Positions 1 to 5,278 of a DNA stretch of 5,302 nucleotides are shown one piece after another (the stretch's first letter is position 1; each line of letters opens with the position of its first letter). Under the pieces are notes generated by a model. The model ran no database searches. It was not told where the DNA came from and saw only the letters and a list, made by a program, of their open reading frames with translations. Made by a program: the position numbers and the translations under genes. Source of the DNA: an uncultured Alphaproteobacteria bacterium (GTDB lineage Bacteria; Pseudomonadota; Alphaproteobacteria; Rhizobiales; Rhizobiaceae); the NCBI GenBank assembly GCA_929200335.1, contig CAKMZG010000154.1, forward strand, positions 1,074 to 6,375, written 5' to 3'.

Positions 1-11
1 ATATTACTCAT
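1..11 (-). CDS. Start of a downstream gene, probably the second ABC permease (partial)
   Basis: On the minus strand an ATG at 11-9 overlaps the TGA stop (10-8) of the permease gene before it, giving the four-base ATGA overlap typical of translationally coupled genes. Only Met-Ser-Asn can be read before the window ends. Polar amino-acid ABC systems usually carry two permease genes side by side (HisQ/HisM, ArtQ/ArtM, OccQ/OccM), so the partner permease is the natural expectation. That identity is inferred from position only, since three residues carry no family signal. Confidence 0.5.
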
Positions 12-718
12 CGCCCAGTTGCTCCGCGTTTAGACCAAGTTTCTACTTTGCCGATTCCCAGAGAAGAAATAATAGAAAGACAGAGGTAGATTAAAAAGGC
101 TAGGCCGAAGAATAGAAACTCTTCCTTAGATACGCGCGCGGCAATGCTGGTTTGGCGTAGCAAGTCTGATAGTCCGATGGCTGAGATGAGGGCGGTATCT
201 TTTAATAAAATCAACCACAGGTTTGAAAGCCCAGGCAGGGCTAAGCGGATGAGCTGTGGTAAGATAACTAAATATAGAGTTTGAAATTTTGAAAGCCCAA
301 TGGCATGACCGCCTTCATATTGACCTTGATTAATGCCTTTAAAGGCCGATGAAAAAACCTCACTTGAATAGGCCGAAAACACAACACCTAATGCAATCAT
401 ACCCGCCAAAAATGAATTAATGTCTATAGGATTTAAACCCATGAAAGAGAGTGCCGAATTAATGGCGATGGGCACCCCGTAATAGATTATGAAAAGGGTT
501 AAAAGTTCAGGCAATCCACGAAAAATCGTAGTGTAAATCTGCGCTGATAGTTTTAAGCTTTGCTCTCTGCTTTCCTGCGCAAGGGCAACTAATAAGCCCA
601 ATAACAGTCCAAAGGGTAGGGTTGCTAGTGCTAACAGCACCGTAATCATGGTGCCATAGGCTATTTCATCTAGCCAGCCTTCTGCGCCCCAAGATAAAAG
701 TGTAAATATTTGCTCCAC
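8..718 (-). CDS. Polar amino-acid ABC transporter permease (HisQ/ArtQ/OccQ type)
   Basis: Inner-membrane permease subunit of an ABC importer for polar or basic amino acids (histidine/arginine/octopine type). The 236-residue length is usual for the family. Hydrophobic segments lie at about 20-47, 70-90, 101-117, 155-185 and 201-223. The conserved TMD features are present: FRGLPELL at 66-73 (family FRGTPxLx), AYSSEVF at 116-122, and the cytoplasmic EAA loop that docks on the ATPase, here EGGHAIGLSKFQTLYLVILPQ-like from 135 to 155 with its conserved Gly and Leu-Pro. The start is GTG (718-716), with GAGGA at 727-723 four bases upstream; the reading gives GTG-GAG-CAA. The stop overlaps the next gene's start. 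No binding-protein or ATPase gene lies upstream on this strand, so those components must be downstream or elsewhere. The substrate cannot be fixed from a permease alone. Confidence 0.9.
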   Translation of the reverse strand: MEQIFTLLSWGAEGWLDEIAYGTMITVLLALATLPFGLLLGLLVALAQESREQSLKLSAQIYTTIFRGLPELLTLFIIYYGVPIAINSALSFMGLNPIDINSFLAGMIALGVVFSAYSSEVFSSAFKGINQGQYEGGHAIGLSKFQTLYLVILPQLIRLALPGLSNLWLILLKDTALISAIGLSDLLRQTSIAARVSKEEFLFFGLAFLIYLCLSIISSLGIGKVETWSKRGATGR

Positions 719-823
719 TTAGTCCTCACATGCATTTGTTATTATTTTTCATAAACTAATGAAGAGTTTGCAGAATTGAAAGCGAAAACTTTGTGAGTTT
801 GGTGCCTTGGGGATTAGTATTAG

Positions 824-849
824 AAAAAAATAGGTTTCTAGAGCCTATT
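824..849 (-). terminator. Likely intrinsic terminator (minus strand)
   Basis: Read on the minus strand, AATAGG (849-844) pairs with CCTATT (834-829). Two further inner pairs, one of them a wobble, leave a 5-nt loop. The stem runs directly into a T tract formed by the A run at 824-830. It lies about 145 nt past the stop of the small membrane-protein gene and before the permease gene, so it would separate the two transcripts. The stem is short and AT-rich, so its efficiency is uncertain. Confidence 0.5.
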
Positions 850-899
850 CATAAATCTTTTATTCTAATTTATTTCTCAATTGCCTTCAGAGCCCAGTG

Positions 900-922
900 A
901 AAAAATCTAAACAAAGTTGTTT
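900..922 (-). terminator. Weak terminator-like hairpin (minus strand)
   Basis: AAACA (909-913) and TGTTT (918-922) form a 5-bp AT-rich stem around a 4-nt loop. On the minus strand it is followed, after three bases, by six T residues (905-900). It lies closer to the stop of the small membrane-protein gene than the element at 824-849, but the stem is very weak and could be chance in AT-rich DNA. Confidence 0.2.
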
Positions 923-992
923 TCATACCAATTGGGAGGCTGTGTAAATGAGCTGCCTTTGCCATTTTTAATAAATATAAATGCCTGCATCA

Positions 993-1394
993 TTAATCTC
1001 TAGGTATCATAAAGCGGGAGATTTTGTTTTTGCTAATCAAAAACAATTGCACAGTGTTTGGTGTGATTTTTTTCTTTTGTTCAAATTCTTTTTGTTTGCC
1101 ATCTCGTATTACTATAAAATTTCCAGAATGCGTGTGTTGAAAAACTATTGATTCACATTGATTGGGTAAAATGGATTTACTTGGAAAAATAGTTGTTAAG
1201 GTTTTGGAATCGTAATTGATCTGAATTTCAGTTTCTTTATCCGCGTTATTGCAGATGTTTACAGTTCTTTTGGTTAAATCCACCCAATAAAAGAAACTAA
1301 AAATTACAACAAGACTTATGATAAATAAGCAAAGTGCTGTCAGTAGGGCATAGAGGAATGTTTTAAAATAAGGATTATTCAAAATAGGATCCAT
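993..1394 (-). CDS. Small single-pass membrane protein of unknown function
   Basis: A 133-residue protein I do not recognise. Residues about 12-38 form one strongly hydrophobic segment (uncleaved signal anchor or TM helix). The N-terminus before it is short with few charges, and TKR follows at 41-43. The remaining ~95 residues are hydrophilic, probably with beta-strands, and hold Cys48 and Cys80, which could pair if this part is periplasmic; Cys22 sits in the membrane segment. The C-terminal part is Lys-rich (EFEQKKKI, 103-110). The ATG at 1394-1392 has no clear Shine-Dalgarno upstream. A weak possible promoter (TTCTTA at 1441-1436, 17-bp gap, TATAAA at 1418-1413) would leave only a very short leader. 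Base composition is very AT-rich, more so than rpsB/tsf. The gene is divergent from rpsB. The open frame plus a plausible topology suggest a real gene, but there is no family evidence. Confidence 0.6.
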   Translation of the reverse strand: MDPILNNPYFKTFLYALLTALCLFIISLVVIFSFFYWVDLTKRTVNICNNADKETEIQINYDSKTLTTIFPSKSILPNQCESIVFQHTHSGNFIVIRDGKQKEFEQKKKITPNTVQLFLISKNKISRFMIPRD

Positions 1395-1468
1395 TTGAAA
1401 ATGTTAAACTATTTTATAGTGTTCTTAAAATAAGGTAAGAATAGGGCGGTGATTTTCCATTTTTTCTC

Positions 1469-1497
1469 TTGTAATCCCTTTGTTTTGGCGCTATAGA
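1469..1497 (+). promoter_or_regulatory. rpsB-tsf promoter, sigma-70 type
   Basis: TTGTAA (1469-1474) and TATAGA (1492-1497) are separated by exactly 17 bp. The -10 box sits inside the small palindrome GCGCT-ATAG-AGCGC (1488-1501). Predicted transcription start is about 1503-1505, giving a 5' untranslated leader of roughly 175 nt before rpsB. Confidence 0.6.
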
Positions 1498-1503
1498 GCG
1501 CTC

Positions 1504-1678
1504 ATTCCACACGCGGAATTCGTGCATATTCTCTCATTGAGAGCACAGCCTCTAGTCGTAAAGACCTCGGCGCTTATGCACTCCGGTGATGAAAGAATGG
1601 CCTTTAAACTTATGTTTTTACGCAGCTTTCATTGTTTTTTCCGCGGAGGTACAACCGGTAAACAAGGAGATATGGGCT
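1504..1678 (+). promoter_or_regulatory. Structured rpsB 5' leader
   Basis: Several helices can be drawn by eye. GTGCAT (1522-1527) pairs with ATGCAC (1576-1581) and closes two hairpins: CTCTC/GAGAG (1531-1535/1539-1543, 3-nt loop) and GCC-GTC/GAC-GGC (1548-1550 and 1555-1557 with 1563-1565 and 1569-1571). This makes a three-way junction. Downstream, TGATGAAAG (1587-1595) pairs with CTTTCATTG (1626-1634), nine pairs with two wobbles, extended by CTCCG/CGGAG (1581-1585/1644-1648). Near the 5' end, ATTCC/GGAAT (1504-1508/1515-1519) has loop CACG complementary to CGTG at 1521-1524, a possible pseudoknot. S2 is known to repress its own operon through the leader in enterobacteria. A similar role here is inferred, and I cannot say whether this fold is catalogued. 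Confidence 0.5.
1664..1670 (+). promoter_or_regulatory. rpsB ribosome binding site
   Basis: AAGGAGA lies 8 nt before the ATG at 1679 and fixes that start. An ATG at 1672 is out of frame and too close to this site. An in-frame ATG at 1586 would add 31 residues unlike any S2 N-terminus and lies inside the leader. Confidence 0.85.
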
Positions 1679-2761
1679 ATGGCTCTACCTGATTTTTCTA
1701 TGCGTCAATTGCTTGAAGCTGGCGTACACTTTGGTCACCAAAAACACCGTTGGAATCCTAAAATGGATTCTTACATCTTTGGTCACCGTAATAACATTCA
1801 CATTCTTGACCTTTCACAAACTGTGCCGCTATTGCACCAGACCCTTAAAGTTGTGTCTGATACTGTAGCTGGCGGTGGCCGCGTTCTTTTCGTTGGTACA
1901 AAGCGTCAAGCTTCAGACATCATTGCTGATGCTGCTAAGCGTTCCGCGCAATATTATGTAAATGCGCGTTGGTTGGGCGGTATGTTGACCAACTGGCAAA
2001 CCATTTCCAACTCAATCAAACGTCTTAAAAAATTGGACGAAATGTTTGAAAGTGGTCAATCTGCTGGTTTCACTAAAAAAGAAGTTCTTCAACTTACTCG
2101 TGAGCGTGATAAGCTAGAGCGTGCACTTGGTGGTATTAAAGATATGGGCGGTACGCCTGATCTGATCTTCGTGATCGACACCAATAAAGAATCAATTGCT
2201 ATTCAAGAAGCTAAGCGCATGAAAATTCCTGTTGCTGCTATTTTGGATACCAATTGTAATCCAGCAAATGTTGATTACCCTGTTCCTGGTAACGATGATG
2301 CTGCTCGTGCTATTTCTCTATATTGCGATTTGATTGCTAAAGCTGCACTTGATGGCATCGCTCGTCAACAATCTGGCTCTGGCGTTGATCTAGGCGCAAG
2401 CGTTGAAGCACCTGTTGAAGCTGTTTTGGAAGAAGTTGCTCCAGCAGTTGAAGCCGCACCTGTTGCAGCTCCAGTGGAAGAAGCCGCGCCGGCTCCAGCT
2501 GCTGTTGAAGAAGCGCCAGCTGATGAGGCAGCACCGCTCTTTACTGCTCCAGAAGGCGAAGCTGATGATCTTAAGAAGATCTCTGGCGTTGGCCCTGTTC
2601 TTGAAGGTAAGTTGAATGAGCTAGGTATTACAAAATACGAACAAGTAGCTGCATTCACTGCTGAAGACATCGCACGTGTTGATGATCGCCTTGCATTTAA
2701 AGGCCGCATCGAGCGCGATGGTTGGTTAGAACAAGCTGCTGCACTTGCTAAAGGTGAGTAA
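1679..2761 (+). CDS. rpsB: 30S ribosomal protein S2 with C-terminal HhH extension
   Basis: S2 binds late to the 30S subunit between head and body and is needed for S1 recruitment. Residues 1-232 are a normal S2: N-terminal MALPDFSMRQLLEAGVHFGH with the first family signature, RWNPKMDSYIFG (24-35), FVGTKRQA (71-78), RWLGGMLTNW (97-106), the coiled-coil-forming insertion around 111-152, and the second signature from Pro160 to Pro184, followed by NPANVDYPVPGNDDAARAI (194-212). The protein is 360 residues against about 240-260 for ordinary S2. The extra part is an Ala/Pro/Glu/Val low-complexity linker (about 240-292) and a compact tail (about 296-353) with LKKISGVGPVLEGKLNELGI and FKGRIERDGWLEQA, a helix-hairpin-helix-like domain known on the ends of alphaproteobacterial L21 and NuoE. 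First gene of the operon with tsf, 191 bp upstream of it. The tail's function is unknown to me. Confidence 0.97.
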   Translation: MALPDFSMRQLLEAGVHFGHQKHRWNPKMDSYIFGHRNNIHILDLSQTVPLLHQTLKVVSDTVAGGGRVLFVGTKRQASDIIADAAKRSAQYYVNARWLGGMLTNWQTISNSIKRLKKLDEMFESGQSAGFTKKEVLQLTRERDKLERALGGIKDMGGTPDLIFVIDTNKESIAIQEAKRMKIPVAAILDTNCNPANVDYPVPGNDDAARAISLYCDLIAKAALDGIARQQSGSGVDLGASVEAPVEAVLEEVAPAVEAAPVAAPVEEAAPAPAAVEEAPADEAAPLFTAPEGEADDLKKISGVGPVLEGKLNELGITKYEQVAAFTAEDIARVDDRLAFKGRIERDGWLEQAAALAKGE

Positions 2762-2840
2762 CCCACAATCTGGGTTCCCCGCTTAGTGGGGCTCCCACTT
2801 AGTGGGTCTCCTACTTAGTGGGTTTCCCACAATGTGGGGC
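2761..2840 (+). repeat. Five tandem 16-bp palindromic units (hairpin array)
   Basis: Five contiguous units start at 2761, 2777, 2793, 2809 and 2825, each exactly 16 bp. The consensus is TCCCACTTAGTGGGTT. Each unit folds on itself: CCCA-type left arm, loop CTTAG or CAATS, TGGG-type right arm. Stem positions vary while staying paired: the outer pair is A-T in unit 1 and C-G in unit 2, unit 2 has a G-T wobble next to the loop, and unit 4 has T-G in place of C-G. The loop core alternates between AAT (units 1 and 5) and TTA (units 2-4). A fragment, TGGGGC at 2847-2852, looks like a decayed sixth right arm. The array begins at the last base of the rpsB stop codon. There is no T tract, so it is not a standard terminator. 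Confidence 0.85.
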
Positions 2841-2881
2841 ATTGAATGGGGCAGTAAGCTCCATTTTAAAAGAATTATGGA

Positions 2882-2908
2882 ATAGGGTGGCGCTTGTAGC
2901 TGCCCTAT
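2882..2908 (+). promoter_or_regulatory. Stem-loop upstream of tsf
   Basis: ATAGGGTGGC (2882-2891) pairs with GCTGCCCTAT (2899-2908): ten pairs including two G-T wobbles, with a 7-nt loop. No T tract follows, so it is not an ordinary terminator. It ends 44 nt before the tsf start codon and could act in mRNA processing, stability or partial attenuation between rpsB and tsf. A very weak promoter-like TTGTAG (2894-2899) lies inside it, but no good -10 box follows. Confidence 0.45.
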
Positions 2909-2952
2909 ATCCGTTAGATAAGATTTTAACATTTCCAAATTGAGAGGCTGAT

Positions 2953-3870
2953 ATGGCTATTACTGCATCAATGGTTAAAGAATTGCGCGAGAAAACTGGC
3001 GCTGGCATGATGGATTGTAAATCCGCATTAAATGAAAATAACGGCGACATGGAAGCCGCAATTGATTGGCTGCGCAAAAAAGGCGTTGCTAAAGCTGACA
3101 AAAAAGCTGGCCGTACAGCCGCTGAAGGTCTAGTTGGCGTTGCGGGTTCTGGTAATACTGCTGCTGTTGTAGAAGTGAACTCAGAAACTGACTTCGTTGC
3201 ACGTAACGATGGTTTCCAAACTTTGGTTACTGCGGTTGCACAAGCTGCACTTGGTACGGATGGTTCTGATGCTGCGGTTAACGCTGCTGCAATCGATGGT
3301 AAATCTGTTGAAGACACAATTAAAGATGCTATCGGCACTATTGGTGAGAACATTCAATTCCGTCGCGCTGCTGTAATGAGCGTTGAAAATGGCGTTGTTG
3401 CTTCATACCTTCATAATGCTGTTAACGATTCACTTGGCAAAATCGGTGTGTTGGTTGCGCTTGAATCAACTGGCGATGCGGCAGCATTGAGCACTATTGG
3501 TCGTCAAGTTGCTATGCATATTGCTGCGACTAACCCACTAGCTGCTACAAAAGATGAAATCTCTGCTGAGGTTGTTGAGCGTGAGAAGAAATTCTTCGTA
3601 GAATCTGCTCGTGAATCAGGCAAGCCAGAAGAAATTATTGAGAAAATGATTGAAGGCCGTATGCGTAAATTTTACGAAGAAAGCTGCCTAGTGTCTCAAA
3701 CATTCGTAATGGATGGCGAAAACACTGTTGAGCAAGCTATCAAGAATGCTGAAAAAGAAGTTGGCGCGCCAATTACTCTTAAAGGCTTTGTACGCTTTGG
3801 TCTTGGTGAAGGCATTGAAAAACAAGAAGATGACTTTGCTGCTGAAGTAGCTGCAATGAATAAAGCTTAG
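2953..3870 (+). CDS. tsf: Translation elongation factor Ts
   Basis: Cytoplasmic guanine-nucleotide exchange factor that releases GDP from EF-Tu. The 305 residues match the family's usual length. The N-terminal UBA-like domain (about 1-52) has signature 1, LREKTGAGMMDCKSAL, at 11-26, and the linker ADKKAGRTAAEGLVG follows. Signature 2, EVNSETDFVAR (74-84), contains the Asp80-Phe81 pair equivalent to the residues that intrude near the EF-Tu Mg site. The two core subdomains follow (about 55-280), with FRRAAVMS (136-143), AMHIAATNP (187-195) and the helical coiled-coil region around 204-250, then the C-terminal GFVRFGLGEGIEK (278-290). The ATG at 2953 has GAGAGG at 2942-2947 just upstream, and the N-terminus matches the family. 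It is second in the rpsB operon and is followed by a strong terminator, so pyrH and frr, often next in related genomes, are not in this transcript. Confidence 0.97.
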   Translation: MAITASMVKELREKTGAGMMDCKSALNENNGDMEAAIDWLRKKGVAKADKKAGRTAAEGLVGVAGSGNTAAVVEVNSETDFVARNDGFQTLVTAVAQAALGTDGSDAAVNAAAIDGKSVEDTIKDAIGTIGENIQFRRAAVMSVENGVVASYLHNAVNDSLGKIGVLVALESTGDAAALSTIGRQVAMHIAATNPLAATKDEISAEVVEREKKFFVESARESGKPEEIIEKMIEGRMRKFYEESCLVSQTFVMDGENTVEQAIKNAEKEVGAPITLKGFVRFGLGEGIEKQEDDFAAEVAAMNKA

Positions 3871-3896
3871 TTTAAGCTAAAATTGCTAATGATTTT

Positions 3897-3930
3897 AAAC
3901 GGGCGTAGTCAATGACTGCGCCCGTTTTTT
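3897..3930 (+). terminator. Strong intrinsic terminator of the rpsB-tsf operon
   Basis: The arms, 3897-3910 and 3914-3927, pair over 14 bp with one T-G wobble (3906/3918) around the loop AAT. The G+C core is CGGGCG/CGCCCG. The stem ends in a run of six T (3925-3930). It starts 26 nt after the tsf stop. Confidence 0.95.
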
Positions 3931-4065
3931 ATTCTAATCCCAGTAGTTTTATGATGCTATAGTAGAATTGTGATGAATAAGGAATTATGCCAAAAAGCTC
4001 ATCGAAATACATACTATTGGGAATGGCAATTAGGGGCGGTTGTTAATTAAAGCTGGAGCTTAACT

Positions 4066-4839
4066 GTGCCCTTAAGAAAACTGCTCATTTGTATATTATT
4101 TATATTAGTTCCATTCATTGCCATTGCAGAGGATGTTTCTCCAGAAGTTCAGTGGAGTGATGAGAGTAGATTACAAGCCAATAAGGCTTTTGAAGCTGGT
4201 GAGATTGATAAAAGCATTAAATTATCAAACGCCAATTTAAAATATGTACGTAGAGTGCTAAAATCGGATGCTGTTATCATTGGCGTTAGTTTAAAAAACC
4301 TTGCTGAAATCTTATTTAAAGCTGAGCACTATGATGAATCTGAGCCTTATTTAGTTGAAGCAATTGCTTATGCGAAGAAAATTGTTGGCGATGAACATCC
4401 AATATCTATTGAAATGCAAACTTTATTGTCTCACGTATTAATACACCAAAAACGTTATGAAGAGGCGAAGGCTATTGTTCTGCCTTTGGTGCAATTGTCT
4501 CGCGGCATGGATGGGCTGGATGTAGATATGGTGATCGATATAAAAATAAAACTGGCATATTCGCATTATAAATTAAAAGAATTTCGCCAAGCAAAATTAG
4601 TAATAATAGATACATTAAAACAAATGCATAAGAGCAATATCGGTCCAGATTCTCGTGCTATCAATCTGGCAATAAAATATGGTCAAGTATTGGGGGCACT
4701 TAAAGAATATGATGTTTCAGAGAAGGTTCTAACTGAAACATGTAAACATGCTAGGGTAGTATCTGGTGTCGGCAATAATGCTATTTCTGTTTGCGATATG
4801 GCATTAAAAAAAGTGAGATTTTTGAAAAATTATGGATAG
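4066..4839 (+). CDS. Exported TPR-repeat protein of unknown function
   Basis: A 257-residue protein with a Sec signal peptide: PLRK, a hydrophobic core at about 6-20, and a likely cleavage after AIA (19-21), before EDVSPEVQ. The mature part is helical with tetratricopeptide-like repeats of the longer kinesin-light-chain spacing: about 33-66 (ANKAFEAGEIDKSIKLS), 75-108 (LKNLAEILFKAEHYDESEPYLVEAI), 117-150 (LLSHVLIHQKRYEEAKAIVLPL), 159-190 (KLAYSHYKLKEFRQAKLVIIDTL) and 201-232. Such repeats form protein-binding scaffolds, here in the periplasm. No catalytic domain is seen, and Cys226 and Cys243 may pair. The start is GTG (4066), chosen because GGAG at 4055-4058 lies 7 nt upstream and the signal peptide begins there. 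It stands alone after the tsf terminator. I saw no convincing promoter in 3931-4065; TATAGT at 3958-3963 lacks a matching -35. Confidence 0.8.
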   Translation: MPLRKLLICILFILVPFIAIAEDVSPEVQWSDESRLQANKAFEAGEIDKSIKLSNANLKYVRRVLKSDAVIIGVSLKNLAEILFKAEHYDESEPYLVEAIAYAKKIVGDEHPISIEMQTLLSHVLIHQKRYEEAKAIVLPLVQLSRGMDGLDVDMVIDIKIKLAYSHYKLKEFRQAKLVIIDTLKQMHKSNIGPDSRAINLAIKYGQVLGALKEYDVSEKVLTETCKHARVVSGVGNNAISVCDMALKKVRFLKNYG

Positions 4840-4842
4840 TAT

Positions 4843-4877
4843 ATGGTTAGAGTAGGTTTAGTATGAACTTTAACCAT
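4843..4877 (+). promoter_or_regulatory. Stem-loop just after the TPR gene
   Basis: ATGGTTAGAGT (4843-4853) pairs with ACTTTAACCAT (4867-4877) over 11 bp with one G-T wobble and a 13-nt loop. It begins three bases after the TPR gene's stop codon but has no T tract. It may protect the mRNA 3' end or mark a Rho-dependent end. Confidence 0.4.
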
Positions 4878-4896
4878 CCACTAGCTAGCGTGTGTA

Positions 4897-4922
4897 GCGT
4901 TTAGGTGAATTCATCTAAACGC
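4897..4922. repeat. Near-perfect 26-bp palindrome centred on GAATTC
   Basis: GCGTTTAGGTG (4897-4907) pairs with CATCTAAACGC (4912-4922) over 11 bp with one G-T wobble, around AATT. Neither strand has a following T tract. The central TGAATTCAT (4906-4914) recurs as a direct copy at 4951-4959. It could be a dispersed palindromic element, a protein-binding operator or an RNA hairpin. Only genome-wide copy number would separate these. Confidence 0.6.
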
Positions 4923-5025
4923 GTCCACAAAGGAATTGGGTGCGGTAATTTGAATTCATTCAGATGCATCGAGCTCTAGGTGGGTTTAGTTTCTCGCAGA
5001 TATAAATAATTCCACCACAAATTCA

Positions 5026-5054
5026 TTGCAGCCTTTCACATATCCCCCTATATT
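5026..5054 (+). promoter_or_regulatory. Promoter of the structured leader and downstream gene
   Basis: TTGCAG (5026-5031) and TATATT (5049-5054) have an exact 17-bp spacer. The predicted start is about 5060-5062, right at the first leader hairpin (5063-5080), which supports it as the source of the leader transcript. Confidence 0.6.
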
Positions 5055-5060
5055 AATTTC

Positions 5061-5278
5061 AGAGTTGGTATTTGCCAACTTCGGGGTTTCATAACCTCTC
5101 ACGAAGCGGCTGGTGTCAGCCGTGATGTCACCTCCTCAACCTTTAGGTCGGGGAGGCATTGGCGTATACAATAGAGCTTCGGCTTAAAGGTCATTGCAAT
5201 CGTCTTCGTGCGATCTATGAACTCCCCGATCACCAGAGATTCTCTCTGGTGATCCATTTTTCGAATAGGGGAGGTTTT
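5061..5278 (+). promoter_or_regulatory. Candidate riboswitch/attenuator leader RNA
   Basis: A leader of about 218 nt between a promoter and a start codon. Local hairpins: AGTTGGT/GCCAACT (5063-5069/5074-5080); CTTCG/CGAAG with inner GGGTT/AACCT (5079-5088/5093-5106); CGGCTG/CAGCCG (5107-5112/5117-5122, GTGT loop); CCTCC/GGAGG (5131-5135/5152-5156); AGC-TTCG-GCT (5175-5184). Long-range pairings: CACGAAG (5100-5106) with CTTCGTG (5204-5210), the latter in the loop of an ATCG/CGAT hairpin (5199-5202/5211-5214); ACCTTTAGG (5139-5147) with CTTAAAGGT (5183-5191); TCGGGGAG (5148-5155) with CTCCCCGA (5222-5229), which crosses the previous pairing as a pseudoknot. CTCCCC (5222-5227) can instead pair with GGGGAG of the ribosome binding site (5268-5273). 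A terminator lies at its 3' end. Mutually exclusive pairings are what a switch needs. I do not recognise TPP, FMN, cobalamin, SAM, glycine, fluoride or yybP-ykoY motifs, so the ligand is unknown. Confidence 0.6.
5228..5261 (+). terminator. Intrinsic terminator (attenuator) inside the leader
   Basis: A perfect 12-bp stem, GATCACCAGAGA (5228-5239) with TCTCTGGTGATC (5243-5254), has loop TTC and, after CA, a run of five T (5257-5261). The next gene's ribosome binding site begins only 7 nt later and no promoter fits between them, so that gene can be expressed only by read-through. This indicates premature-termination control. The first two stem bases are shared with the CTCCCCGA pairing strand. 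Confidence 0.8.

Noticed and set aside
1586..1678. N-terminally extended rpsB from the ATG at 1586
   Set aside because: The extra 31 residues do not resemble any S2 N-terminus. The ATG at 1679 has AAGGAGA 8 nt upstream and gives the family start MALPDFSMRQLLEAG.
1480..1692. Open frame of 70 codons over the rpsB promoter and leader
   Set aside because: It begins upstream of the -10 box and has no family signal. It overlaps the folded leader and ends 14 bases inside rpsB in another frame.
2365..2766. Antisense open frame over the 3' end of rpsB
   Set aside because: Its Ala/Ser/Thr-rich sequence is the mirror of the GCT/GAA-rich linker codons of rpsB, a composition shadow.
2761..2852. CRISPR array
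   Set aside because: The 16-bp units are directly adjacent with no spacers and are themselves hairpins. No cas genes are present.
2811..3353. 180-codon antisense open frame over the 5' part of tsf
   Set aside because: It lies opposite a clear EF-Ts gene and runs through the hairpin array. There is no recognisable protein and it is explained by codon bias.
4897..4922. Intrinsic terminator for the TPR gene
   Set aside because: The stem is good but neither strand has a following T tract; the next bases are GTCCACAAAGG.
5061..5278. yybP-ykoY (Mn) or M-box (Mg) riboswitch
   Set aside because: GGGGAG and CCTTT fragments are suggestive, but I could not line up the GGGGAGUAGC-type start or the conserved internal loops, so no class is assigned.
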